Below, piece after piece: positions 1 through 10,439 of a DNA stretch of 64,000 nucleotides. The notes under the pieces were generated by a model. That model did not search any database, had not been told where the DNA came from, and saw nothing but the letters and a program-made list of their open reading frames with translations. Numbering within the stretch: position 1 is the first letter of the stretch; each line of letters begins with the position of its first letter. Origin of the DNA: Limnoperna fortunei (taxonomy: Eukaryota > Mollusca > Bivalvia > Mytilida > Modiolidae); the NCBI GenBank assembly GCA_944474755.1, contig OX104113.1, positions 72,663,600-72,727,599 of the forward strand, written 5' to 3'. A program made the translations under genes and the position numbers.

Positions 1-474
1 CGTTGGAACCGTCCTTGCTTGTGTGCCGAAGAGCGGGAATGTGTATGAAATTACGCTTTCAGAGAAGGAAGCGCTAGACTTATTGGTGGATACTGGATTT
101 AAGTAGCGGGTAGGTCTTTTAGACCCATTATGTCCAGAGAGAAAGTTGTAAGTTTTTTCAATGTGTCTCACTTTGTGCCGGATTCTAAAATCGGTGATAA
201 ACTGATAGTTTTCCGGGCTGAATTGCTTAGTCCTATCAGGAGGAAAACCTATACTGGGACCAGTGTAGCCAACGGAACAAGGTACGTGGTTGTACGTTTC
301 CCCCCGGACCGTTCTAGTTTACCTAACGCACTTAAAATCTCTACGGGCGTGAACTCTTTTGAATATATAACAGTGGCCAAAGTTTACACGAAATGTTTTG
401 AAAGTAACCATAGCTATGCAAACAGATCTGATATAAAATGTTATAAATCCAATGGTTGCGGACATTAAGCTAGA
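1..474 (+). pseudogene. LINE A ORF1 remnant with CCHC-like knuckles
   Basis: Frame 2 is open from the window edge to a stop near 105. Frame 1 then opens at 130-468 (112 aa, starting MSREKVVSFF). The C-terminal part reads CFESNHSYANRSDIKCY followed by KSNGCGH, which looks like two zinc knuckles in which several cysteines have become serine or arginine. This is typical of nucleic-acid-binding ORF1 proteins of non-LTR elements. The frame switch and lost cysteines show decay. Identification rests on pattern only. Confidence 0.6.
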
Positions 475-578
475 ATGCGCACTATTCCACATTGCAACAA
501 ATGTAGCGAGAACACTACATATTGTAGATGCGAGGTTGACTGGAGGGCAATATAGGGCAAAATAGTCGTGACGATAGC

Positions 579-896
579 GTGGAAGATGATGAAATTGTTG
601 ACAAAACAGTCGACGAAAGTGACAAAGACAACGATGACGACGAGGAGCAAAGTGATGTTAACGAGAGTATAATAACAGCAGAGTATGTCGATTTGATGAC
701 CACAAAAACTTTTGATGATTTTCACAGTGGTGGTGATGGTAATGGTGATAAACAGTCTATTTCTGATGTTAATGACTATCTTGGTTTGAACACTGATAAC
801 TCTGTCATTGATGATGCAGATAAGACAATGCCCACCGAAGCAAATATGTTAAAAGTAAAAGAGAAAACGTTTAGTTACTCATCCAAGTTTTACTAA
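579..896 (+). pseudogene. LINE A acidic ORF1 C-terminal part
   Basis: Open frame of 105 codons rich in Asp and Glu (MEDDEIVDKTVDESDKDNDD at its start), lying between the zinc-knuckle remnant and the endonuclease start. I read it as the acidic C-terminal region of LINE A ORF1 and not as a separate gene. A similar acidic, degenerate stretch precedes the endonuclease of LINE B (4300-4910), which supports this reading. Confidence 0.45.
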
Positions 897-987
897 AGAA
901 GAACTAAGAGGTTGAGAATGAATCCAAGGAATAGGCTGTCAAAATCAAATTCACAAAGTTAATTTTATTTATCTATTTACTTTATCA

Positions 988-3110
988 GATGGTAAATATT
1001 GTGTCAATTTATGCCAATGGTTTGAGAGATTTTTCAAAGTTTCAAAGATTTTGTGAATATTGTTCAAAATCTAATTTTGATATTGTTGGTATACACGAAA
1101 CGTTTGGTACGAGGAATTGATACCCGATTTTGAACAACTTTGGAAAGGAAAAATATTCTATTCATGTACTGATATACCAAAGCAGGTGTTGCCTTTTTGA
1201 TAGGAGAAGAGTTGAAAACCAAATAAATTTTGTACAAAGTTTCGACGGTAGATGTATTCATATTGAGTTTAAGCAAGATGACAAAACAAAAAATATCACC
1301 AAATATCGGTGAATGACAGAGTATCTTTTTTTAGAAACTTGAGCGACAAATTTAGTGATACTGAAAATGTTATGTAGCTGGGAGATATGAATACATCTAT
1401 GTCGAAACTAAACCGTTGATTTAAAACACAATACACAGAAGACAATTAAGGCAGTTGAGTCTATAACACAACTTTGTGAACAGTTTAATAAATATGATAT
1501 ATGGCGATCAAGGAATCCAGTTGCACACATCTTCTGATGTCTTATTGTACAATTGACTTCATGTTCACACCAAAAAGCTTGTCAGTATATATTAAAATTA
1601 TTTATAACAAACATAACACGTTCAGTGACCATTCATTTATTAATATGAATATAGATTTATCTGAAGTTGAGTGAGGACCTGGGATATGGGTTTTCAATAA
1701 TACTTTATTAGACATTGAAGGTTTTGTAAATAAAATAAATGTTTATTGCGCATGAAAAGAAATGCAGTCTGTTTGACAATGAACCTTTAGTCTGTTATGA
1801 TAATTACAAATATAAAATTAAACAGTTAGCGAAAATTATTTTGCTGGATAAAGCACGTGCCGAGAAATCGAACTACTTCAAAATTCAAAGAAATTTTTGA
1901 AAAGTTTTCCACAGCTGTAGCAAATAATGAAAATGTTGATTTAAATAAATTTAAAGAAATTAAAATGCAATTAAAAGATTATGAAAATAAAATTTGTAAA
2001 GGGACATTATTAAGTTCGAAGCATATAAAGATAAGGGTCATATTTATTTTAGATACAGTATTAGAAGAAGGCAATGAAACTTTAGAGGCCGATATAACAT
2101 CAGAAGAAATTAAACATGCATTAGTATGTCACGAAATAAATCACCAGGTCAATGCGGATTAACATTTGAATTTTTTTGGTAAATTTTTCCACTTGTTCGT
2201 AGAAATATTTTTGAAGTGATTTTAAAAAATTTTACACGCTCCATGCGCCACGGAATTATAAGTCTAATCGATAAACATAAAGGTGATACAGATTATTACC
2301 AAATTTTAAATCGATTTCATTGCTTGTGTCGATTATAAAATAATGGCTCGAATAATGTCAGACAGAATAAAATTTGAATTACCCAAACTGATATCTAAAT
2401 TTCAAACGTGTTGCATATTAGGACGAGATATTGATGATACAACTTCAAGTATACGGGATCTTATTTATATTATTGAAAAGGAAGAATTTGAGGCGTACTG
2501 AATCAAAATTGATCAAGAAAAAGCTGGTTGTGGTTCAAAATTTATAAGGAGGATTAAAAAATTGTTATAATGATGTAAGCAGCATTGTAAAATGTAACGA
2601 ATTTTTGGTGAAGTATGTAAAACTTGAAAACTCAATTAAAGAAGGATCCACCGTCTCTGTTTCCTTTCTACATGTATCAGCAGCAGGACATCTGGGACAG
2701 GCAATAATGAACAAAACAAATATTCAAGGTATAAAAATCCTGAATTGTGATACCGAAGTTAAGATTTTTCAAATACGCAGACGACAAAGGTGTTTTTGTC
2801 GGAAATAAACAGTCAATCAATAAAACCTTTAAAGTTTTAAATTTATACAGTCAGGCATCTGGAGCAAAAATAAACAAACAAAAGTCCGAAATAATTTTCC
2901 TATATTTGGGTTATTTTTCAGATCAAGATTTAAAATCTTATAAATATAGAAATGTGAAAATGTGACAGAAGGATTTAGGAAACTATGTTGGTAAAGACAA
3001 GAATTATGCGAAAAGTTAAACTGGAAAAATAAAATTCAAAAAATGAAAACAACATTATTTTTCTGGAGTAAGCGTGATTTAACATTATCGGGTAGATCAG
3101 TGGTGCTGAC
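988..3110 (+). pseudogene. LINE A ORF2 remnant (endonuclease/reverse transcriptase)
   Basis: The conceptual reading starts MVNIVSIYANGLRDFSKFQ, the usual opening of an APE-type endonuclease (a strand then N-G-L-R). It continues with DIVGIHETF, where the Glu is the conserved endonuclease residue. RT blocks follow: ITSEEIKHAL near 2095, the IKIDQEKA block near 2495-2520, and KYADDKGVFVGNKQSINKTF near 2768. At least ten stops or frame changes interrupt it. Confidence 0.75.
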
Positions 3111-3415
3111 TTCTTTGTAAATGTCGAGATTGTATTGTACTCTGTTTGTTTTCTGCCGGAAAATATTAAGAATGAAATTCGAGTTGCGATTTTAAATTTT
3201 TTTTTTAGAAATAAAACACATTTAGCTAAACAAAATTACAGTGAGGCTTAAATGTTCCAGATATTTTCATTAAAATGTAAGATTTTCGTTTTTAAAGAAA
3301 TGTTTAGATCCTAAATGTAAATTAATTTGGAAAAGTGCTCTTGTTTATTATATATCTAAAATAGATCACTTTGGCCTACAAGAAAACATAGTGTACACAA
3401 ATTTGAACTTTGAAA

Positions 3416-3465
3416 TTTGAAATTTGAGGTCCCCGGTTCGAACCCAAGTGCCCCACCTTTTGCTT
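3416..3465 (+). repeat. tRNA-like 3' half with B box (SINE fragment)
   Basis: The stretch ggtccccggttcgaaccc carries a near-perfect RNA polymerase III B box (GGTTCGAANCC) and the pairing of a T-arm, followed by gtgccccacc like an acceptor stem. No matching 5' half precedes it, so it is probably a tRNA-derived SINE fragment and not a functional tRNA. Confidence 0.4.
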
Positions 3466-3782
3466 TTTGTTTTCTATGCGTCCTAACAGTTATGCTGGAA
3501 ATAAAGCCTAAGAACTTGCTCGCTGCTAAATCTCAGCTGAGTGTGAATGGTTTCAAGATTCAGACTTGTCCAGCATGACATATTTGATGACCTAGATCTA
3601 ACATGATAATATTCTATATAATTGATTGGAACTGGTATGACGTGGACAAATTGATTAATATATTGAGATTAGAATAGTCGCTTGCTTTTATATGTTTTAG
3701 TGTCAGCTGTTGTAAGTCCTTTTTCCAGATTATTTGGTAAATAATAAACCAAATTGAAAGCATCATTTAAAGCTGATAGCAA

Positions 3783-3832
3783 GGGCCTCTATAGCTCACT
3801 TGTTAGAGCACTGATCTTGCAACTAGAAGAAT
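3783..3832 (+). repeat. tRNA-derived SINE head (A box)
   Basis: ggcctctatagctcacttg then ttagagcactgatcttgcaa is the 5' half of a tRNA: acceptor strand, A box (TAGCTCANNTGTTAGA) and anticodon-arm pairing (ttgcaa region). The T-arm half is degenerate. Such heads are typical of tRNA-derived SINEs. Confidence 0.5.
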
Positions 3833-4912
3833 CAAGCACAGCCCCATCGTAGACGTGTGTATTTTGCTCAGATGTATTTCGTTTGTTTTGTACGGATATT
3901 ATAAAATTGTGTGCTTTTACTACAAGCTGAACAGTATTTAAGACATACGCATGTGTGTTCACCCATTAAGCCATCCATGTGGAGGGCTTTTTTCGGTGTA
4001 TTTGATTGTTTACCTTTTTAGTTGTATACGTTTAAACAATTACAGCGTACACCTATCATAAATAATGGAATTAAAGTTACTACACTGGGGTCAATGATTT
4101 AAAAGGTCTCCGGTCAGCGTTTCTTTAAAGTTGTTCATAATAACTAAGTGAAAGTCTGCTCTCACACCGAATCCCCTGAGCTTGTTAGAAGCGACTGTCC
4201 CTGTATTTTGACTGGCGTGGTTGTAGAGAACAGGGTCACAAATCGACCAGTGTATTTACTTAATGTAGCAAATTACCTTTGCTTTGTGTTTTTCCTAAAG
4301 TTAAAACGGACGATATACGCAATGCTGACGAAAGTGATGATTACAATTACGAATGAGATAAGTGTGCTGCAGCTTGTAAATGCATGGTTGAAGAGATGAC
4401 GATAACCGCACAAGCAGGAACTCGAGCTATGGAGAATGATCACACTCATGACTCTCTGAAGAATGATATAGAAATAGAACCATTGAAGAAACTGAGAAAA
4501 TAGTTGATGGAAAAAATGAAAATGCGTGAAAGCATTGTTGACAATGATGGTTGAAGTATTAACGAAACTGTAAAACTTGTATGTGAATCTGAGACGAAAG
4601 ATTGAAAAACTTGTTCAAATGTAGAGCATGCTACATTTTGTGTTGACGTTCAAGACAAAGTTTAAAACATTAAAGGGTTCTGTTTGTGACACAGACCGCA
4701 CAAATGGAGCTCCAATAGAATAAGAAGTCGATAAATATTCCCTTGGAGATGAGATCGCGTCAGAATACGATGAAATCGTTTTAAATACAGAAGATACATG
4801 TAAGAATAGTGTGGATTAAAAAATATCTTGCTACTGAATGCCACCACGGAAGATGTCGATATAGACAAGTCTTGTTGTGAAAAGGACAATGATAAATCTC
4901 TCTGTAATTAAG

Positions 4913-5014
4913 AAATAATTCATGGCTGCCCCAATCTTATGGATTATTTAAATATGGGTAGGCATTATATTCATGAATATTTCGCCATGAAATTGGGGCA
5001 GCCATGAATCATTT
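4913..5014. repeat. Inverted repeat (23-bp arms, one mismatch)
   Basis: The arm attcatggctgccccaat (4918-4935) is followed 56 bases later by its exact reverse complement (4992-5009). Both arms extend outward to about 23 bp with one mismatch. It can form a strong hairpin and sits at the left end of the insertion in LINE B. Confidence 0.8.
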
Positions 5015-5316
5015 CGATTCTGATATGAAAATACAGAAATTTTACATTTCGCGACTACCTAGGTAAAGGTTTATTTTGGCTGTTCCAATTTCCGAGAACC
5101 TCCCTTGTTTCGAAATTATTATATTTCTCGTGTAAAACTTAGCAGAAAAAAACGAAGAAATATAAATTAAACACAAACAAACATATTTATTAACATTTAC
5201 AATAAAATTTAACAATCAAAACAAAGAACGACAAAATTAAATGCTTCATTACATCAGTCGCCGTGTGGCGTGTCTGGGACTGTTCATGTGTTGCTGTGTT
5301 TGCGTGAGAAATGAAA

Positions 5317-5540
5317 ACTGCTTACCGCATTTGGTCGATCTTATGCTCCTGTTTTAGGTCCACAATGGTGCAAATTTAAATCGACAGTTATTTTCCACAA
5401 TTAATCAACATTTTGAAATTCGGTTGCGTTTTCATTTTGATACGTAACGGTAAATTCGTTTGTGGTGGGGGCGAGAAAAGTCTCGCGGTTTGCATTAAAC
5501 GTCATTGTAAACAACGCAACGTCCCTTGAAAACACAACGT
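5317..5540 (+). repeat. Dispersed repeat R1, copy 1
   Basis: Contains ctgcttaccgcatttggtcg and gatcttatgctcc, then a diverged stretch, then aaagtctcgcggttt. The same order of matches occurs near 40741-41020 (ctgcttaccatgtatgatcg, gcttatgctcc, atagtctcgctgttt). The family is not identified. Confidence 0.55.
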
Positions 5541-6022
5541 AGCTAAAGTCAAGGAAGACTTGTAACATGTAAACAATAAAGGCATAGAATAGAAAATGGA
5601 CTTGTTATCGTGAAAACATGTTATCTATTGGATTTTCTTACAAAGGTACAAAATAAAATAAATTTTAAAGCAAAAACATCAACACACGGGGGTTTTTGAA
5701 ATGGCTGGAACAGCGTATTTTGTTGAATATTTAAATAGAGGTGTGTTTCCAAAGCGTTTGAAGGACGTCATATTAGAATACTATATAAAATAACACAGAG
5801 TCAAACACTAGTTGAGGTGGACCAATGCGAAGAGTCCGTAGATGAAAAAATGATAAATCTCTCTGTAATACTATAGAAAATAACCGTAGATGGCTCAAAC
5901 AGAAAAAATTAAATAAAATTTAAACCTAATCTGCATGATGAAAATGTAAAATCCAGGTTTACTCCTTACAAATAAAAAACAATGTCTTCACGGCTTGATA
6001 TAAGTGTGTCACTGTTTTAGCA

Positions 6023-7900
6023 ATGGTCCTTATTGTATCTCATAACTGTAACGGAATACGGAATGTTGTTAACTTTAAACACTGTGTGTCATTTATTGCA
6101 GGGAACAGATACTATTGCAGAGAACAAATACAGTATTTACTTCTTGCAGGAGATCTTTTGGACTGATGATAATGTAGACAGTTTATCTCATTTGGATAAT
6201 GGAAAAATTATATGTGGTAACCATGCTTATAATAGACAAGGTGTACAGTAGCAACATTGATATCTAACTATATAAAAGATAATGTTAAATTTCTTTTTCA
6301 AGACAATACATGCTGTTTACGAAAGTGATGATACAAATGATCTCCACGTAAAAAACCAATTATTTTGTTTTAGAAAATGTTAAAATAGGTGGACATTTTA
6401 ATCATTTCATTCTCGCCTTAAGATAGGTGCAATACAATTGGTCACATAGCAGATAATGATAATAGATTATTTATTAAGTTAATAGTAACGTATATGATAT
6501 ATGGAGAGCTAGAAACAATATTACTAAAAGATTTTCGTTTAAAAGACAGTGTAATAATGCATTACAACACAACCGGATTGATTATTTTCTTTGTGGTCGT
6601 CGTAATTTGTGTAACAATGTGCAATGTGTTTAAAATAATGATACTAGTCTTAGTGACCATTGTTTTGTTACTTTAAGGCAGTTTTAAATTTTAAGGCAAC
6701 TGTTATAGAAAGAGGACCAGGGTTGTGGATTTAAAAATACACTGTGATGATTATATGTTTTAATGTTCAAAAAATTATTTAGGAACAGAACTTTGCCCAT
6801 TATATGAAAATTATGCATTGATATGGTGGGATAACATGAAGTTTAAGATTAAATAATTTACAGTGCTAGAAGAGCAAAAAACAAGCGCAAATTTTTTTTT
6901 TATACAAAATAAGTTTAATAGAAGACTACGCCGAAGGTAAAATTGTTGATATGACTGTTTTTGAAAAACAAATATGGAACTTTATTTAAATATACGTAAA
7001 GGTGCGATATTAAGAGCTAAAGCAATGTGGGTTGAATAAACTCAGATTGTAACTTCTAATATTTTTTTTTAATTTAGAAAAGTTTAAACAAGAAAGTAAT
7101 TGTTTCAAAGAACTAATTTGTGATAATGATAAGTTATTTCACATACTGAAAGTATTATCAATGAGCACTATACATTTTATAGCAATTATATTGTTGTGTG
7201 GATATTGATGTAACTAAAATGAATGAATTGTTGTCTTTTAATGATAAAAAAGTTGTTGATGAAGACATTGAAGCATGGGATGCTGATGTATTTGAATCAG
7301 AAATAAGAAAAGCTTTATGGAAAATGGCTTGTAATAAAAGTCCAGGTTCTGATGGACTCACAGTTTAGTTTTACAAGCATTTTTAAACGTTTTTACGAGA
7401 TATATTGCTGAGAATTTTTAATTGTGTTCAAGAAAAACAAAATTTCTGTAGATCAATGAAATGTGTAAACGAATTGTTATATATAGAAAAACAAGGGACA
7501 TAAGGATATTAAAAACTACAGGCCTATATCATTATTACAAGTGGAATATAAATTTATTGCAAGAGTAATGGCAAAAGGTTTGACCATGCATTACCGAACC
7601 TAGTTTCAGAAAATAAATCATGCTTAATATTAGTAAAATATATTGCGGACACGATATGCAATGTCAGAGATACTATTGACTTAGTAGAAAATGATAATAA
7701 AGTAGGTTATGTTTTCAAAATTGATCAGGAAAAGTCGTTCGACCGAGTAAATATTGAATATCTTATTGATTAAACAGTTTTTTTATTTGGTAAGCTTCAT
7801 TAAAATATGTTATAATCTGGTATATGTAGTTCTATTAAATGTAATGGATTATTACAAAACATTTTAAGAAAAATTTGAAATAGTGTGATTATATTTTACA
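6023..7900 (+). pseudogene. LINE B ORF2 remnant (endonuclease/reverse transcriptase)
   Basis: Clear RT signature blocks survive in different frames: I-R-K-A-L-W-K-M-A then CNKSPGSDGLT near 7300-7365 (fingers), NYRPISLLQVEYKFIARVMA near 7517-7575, DTICNVRDTIDLVENDNK near 7650-7700 and VFKIDQEKSFDRVNIEYLI near 7712-7770, where FDR surrounds the first catalytic Asp. Stops and frameshifts between blocks make it a dead copy. Confidence 0.8.
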
Positions 7901-7905
7901 CATTA

Positions 7906-8555
7906 TAGCGGATTGCTACATTTTTCTGTAGTAACCACAAGGCATCTTTAAATTAATTAACTTTTTTGTCCGTCATGTAAATTTGCTTACCTAAATTCTG
8001 ATTAAATGTCAAAGTTGAAAATAAAACTGGACAAAAGATAGAATCAAAAGTAAGGATTAAGGCAAGTTTGTCCTTACTCTAACAATGCATTCACATTTAT
8101 TGTAAGCATATAATCTAGTGCATAAGAAAACAAAACAGAATTAAAATAGTCAGTACTATACAATATACAATGAGTCATCTGTCTGTTCTTGTGACTTTTT
8201 TAAACAATTTTTTTAAAGACAACAGTGTAATTGTGTGCTTTATAGTTAGATAAAGATCTTAACATTGACAACGAAAGTTGGTTAAATTTTAAATTATACG
8301 ACAATCTTATTCTTATTTCTCTGTAGTAATATTTTTGCAGCAATCGCTAATGGAGTTTTCGGACCTGCATTTCCTACAGTGGTTACAGATTATAGAGAAT
8401 AATGAAAGATTCTGTCAGTCAAATTGAGGTCGTTCCTCCGTACATGTATAGTGTACTAGTAGCTATCACTAATTGGGTATCTTAATAGGGCTTCTGTCAC
8501 ATCTGTCTTCATTAATTTAATGGTCTTGCAATTTCGTACTTGCAATTTGTGTCTG
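7906..8555. other. AT-rich spacer, nothing recognised
   Basis: No open frame of note, no clear RNA gene and no strong repeat structure seen between the end of LINE B and the duplicated block at 8.56 kb. Confidence 0.4.
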
Positions 8556-8800
8556 TGATTATGCAGGGCATTACTACGATGGTTCCCAGTGTTGGACTAA
8601 CTGTGCAGCTCACCAAGGCCCATGCTGTGGAAAGGAGAGCCCCTTTCAATATCAGTTTATAATACGGATAATGTGTAATTTGAATGGACGATGCCACGCT
8701 ATGTGCATATGAAAGACACATTTTGTACATGTCAACAAATGATCAAGGTCATTGTAGCCGCTAGAAAGGTTCAATTCTTCGCCACTACACAAGACACCGT
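8556..8800 (+). repeat. Duplicated block D1, upstream of the GPCR pseudogene
   Basis: Shares ordered matches with 19085-19310: gtttataatacgg / gtttattatacgg, gatgccacgct / gtgccacgct, and cattgtagccgctagaaagg / cattatagacactacaaagg. Each copy lies 1.3-1.9 kb upstream of a GPCR copy. The duplicated segment therefore probably included upstream DNA. Confidence 0.6.
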
Positions 8801-10439
8801 GCATATAAAGTAGAGATCAAAATTTTTTTCTGTTGCTTCATTCCTTTTGAATTATCTTTTGCTAACTCGTTTTCGTCCTTGATATATCTGTAATATTGTT
8901 GTCTGGACCTTGAGCAAATATTCAATTAATCAATTCTAAAAAATATTTCACATATATTTTTTTCATTATATTACAATGGTGGTCAAAGAATTTCTTTAAA
9001 CTTCTTCGCTAAAACTAAGCTAACGAATCGTCGATTCCTTCTTGCTTACCGTCGTGACTCCACTCAGGTTGCTCCAGTTGAACATGCGAAGCATTCCCCA
9101 TAGTAAACCGATACTGACGTTTTGGTACTTATATTCCATACCAATTTGACTAGATGTAATATTATCTGTACAAATTAAAGCAAAGTATGGACTTTAATCA
9201 TGTGTATGCTGAAATATTTCTCATATAAATGTAGTACTAGTATGCATCAGATGCATCACTCATGACAAAGACTCAGCATCGACAACAAATATAAAAACAA
9301 CAAAGAGTAGAACGAACCCCAAAAAGCTGGAAGTGAACTTTACTAGTTCAGGTTAAATTAGCTTGTGCTAAATTTAGCACCATTTATAATTCTCATAATC
9401 TAATTAAAACGTAAACAAGACAAACGGGACGAAAAAAGGTGACGTCATGCTTATATATTTGTTATATCATGGCGTCCGGTTTTATTAGTGAGGAAGGCGA
9501 AGTAATCGGAGAAAAAGCTTTTTTGTTTTCAGAAATTTTTATTTTAAATTAAGTAAAGATTTAATAACTGACTTTCTTATTACGAGAACTTTCGTTAATA
9601 TATAAAGCGAATTCTTAATATCTAAAAAGATAAAACACAATCTTCATTTGGTTTCGTCAATCAGTAGCTTTTAAATTCGAGACTATTTTTTGACCACTTT
9701 TTGATTTTAAAAATAAAAGAAAAAAATTGAAATACATGACTCAGTGTACCAAAATAAAAAGTATAATGTAATTGCTTATTTAAAAATAAGACTTCTTCAT
9801 CTAGAAACTAAATTACGAATACTGATGTCAACAGTATAAGTTCGATAAGAATCATTAAAAAGAAATAAAAAGAACAGTATATCAGATAAAGTAGGAATTA
9901 AGCGTTGATCGTTTATACACTGTTCAAAGAGGATTGACGAGTCGAATGTTTTCGTTGTGACAAATCGTTAGTTAAAGAACTCGCAGCAGGTGTATATGGT
10001 GTGAATGGGTGTGACAAATGACAAAATTAACACTTGGTACCTTGCGAAGAAAATAATCTTAAAATGATTTCATTAAAATGGGCCTGCAGTTCATTAACCG
10101 AATTTCTTGACAAAGGAGTGTTCCTTTAAGGTGTAACAATGATTCCTGATAATAAATTGAAATGTGTCTAGGTAAATTGTATCGTCGTCGTCATCAAAAG
10201 ATTGATCTTTAGCTGTTTTCTTCTCTCGTTCTTGACCTCGCTAATCGGTTGTCACTAGTAAAGCAGAATACGCCATCTTTCATGAAAACTTATATCATCT
10301 ATTTCTGCACAGGGATTTGTGTCTTTTATTTGTTGTCTGTTTTAATGTCTGCAACTTGTCCTGTTCGTGAATTTTCTGTTTGTACGCTAAATGTTCAACA
10401 TTTCACATCAATGCAAACATCCTATACTTATATTTAATT
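8801..10439. other. Non-coding upstream region of the GPCR pseudogene
   Basis: No gene recognised. A motif beginning atcatggcgtccggttttat near 9467 recurs near 25198 (atcatggcgtccagatttta), so it belongs to a dispersed repeat. A catcagatgca/acaaagac motif near 9245 recurs near 10508. Confidence 0.4.

Larger units (their letters stand above)
1..3300 (+). mobile_element. Decayed LINE retrotransposon A (ORF1 + EN/RT ORF2)
   Basis: Broken non-LTR retrotransposon, truncated by the left window edge. Sequence shows an ORF1 remnant with zinc-knuckle spacing, an acidic stretch, an endonuclease start (near 990-1110, residues like DIVGIHETF) and RT pieces: a MSDRIK/GRDI block near 2350-2450, IKIDQEKA near 2500, and the catalytic YADD box near 2770-2785 followed by SGAKINKQKSE near 2860. 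A block like W-S-K-R-D-L-T-L-S-G-R-S-V-V-L lies near 3060-3105. Frameshifts and stops separate all of these, so it cannot be active. The motif style suggests an L1/Tx1-like clade (inference). Confidence 0.85.
4909..5848. mobile_element. Insertion inside LINE B, bounded by a 21-bp direct repeat
   Basis: A perfect 21-bp direct repeat (core atgataaatctctctgtaa) lies at 4888-4908 and 5849-5869, either side of about 940 bp that breaks the LINE B acidic ORF1. Near the left end there is an inverted repeat (4913-4935 with 4992-5014). The interior at about 5317-5540 matches another copy in FNDC3 intron sequence near 40741-41020, so the insert contains a dispersed repeat. Alternatively the direct repeat is an internal duplication of the LINE acidic region, since both copies lie in Asp/Glu-rich readings. 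Confidence 0.5.
4140..7905 (+). mobile_element. Decayed LINE retrotransposon B, with internal insertion
   Basis: Second broken LINE, related in layout to LINE A. A zinc-knuckle-like end (VRSDCP near 4180) and an acidic stretch come first, then an insertion at about 4909-5848. An endonuclease start (SHNCNGIRN near 6038, then YSIYFLQEIFWTDD near 6132-6175) and RT motifs up to ICSSIKCNGL near 7830-7850 follow. The catalytic YADD block is missing. The element seems truncated or overwritten after about 7.9 kb. Confidence 0.8.

Noticed and set aside
3416..3465. Functional tRNA gene
   Set aside because: Only a T-arm half with a B box is present. The 5' half and anticodon arm are missing.
3783..3832. 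Functional tRNA gene
   Set aside because: The T-arm half is degenerate and no full cloverleaf can be drawn.
4148..4399. 83-codon plus-strand frame as an independent gene
   Set aside because: Its SDCP end and position before an acidic stretch and an endonuclease start fit LINE B ORF1 decay better than a host gene.
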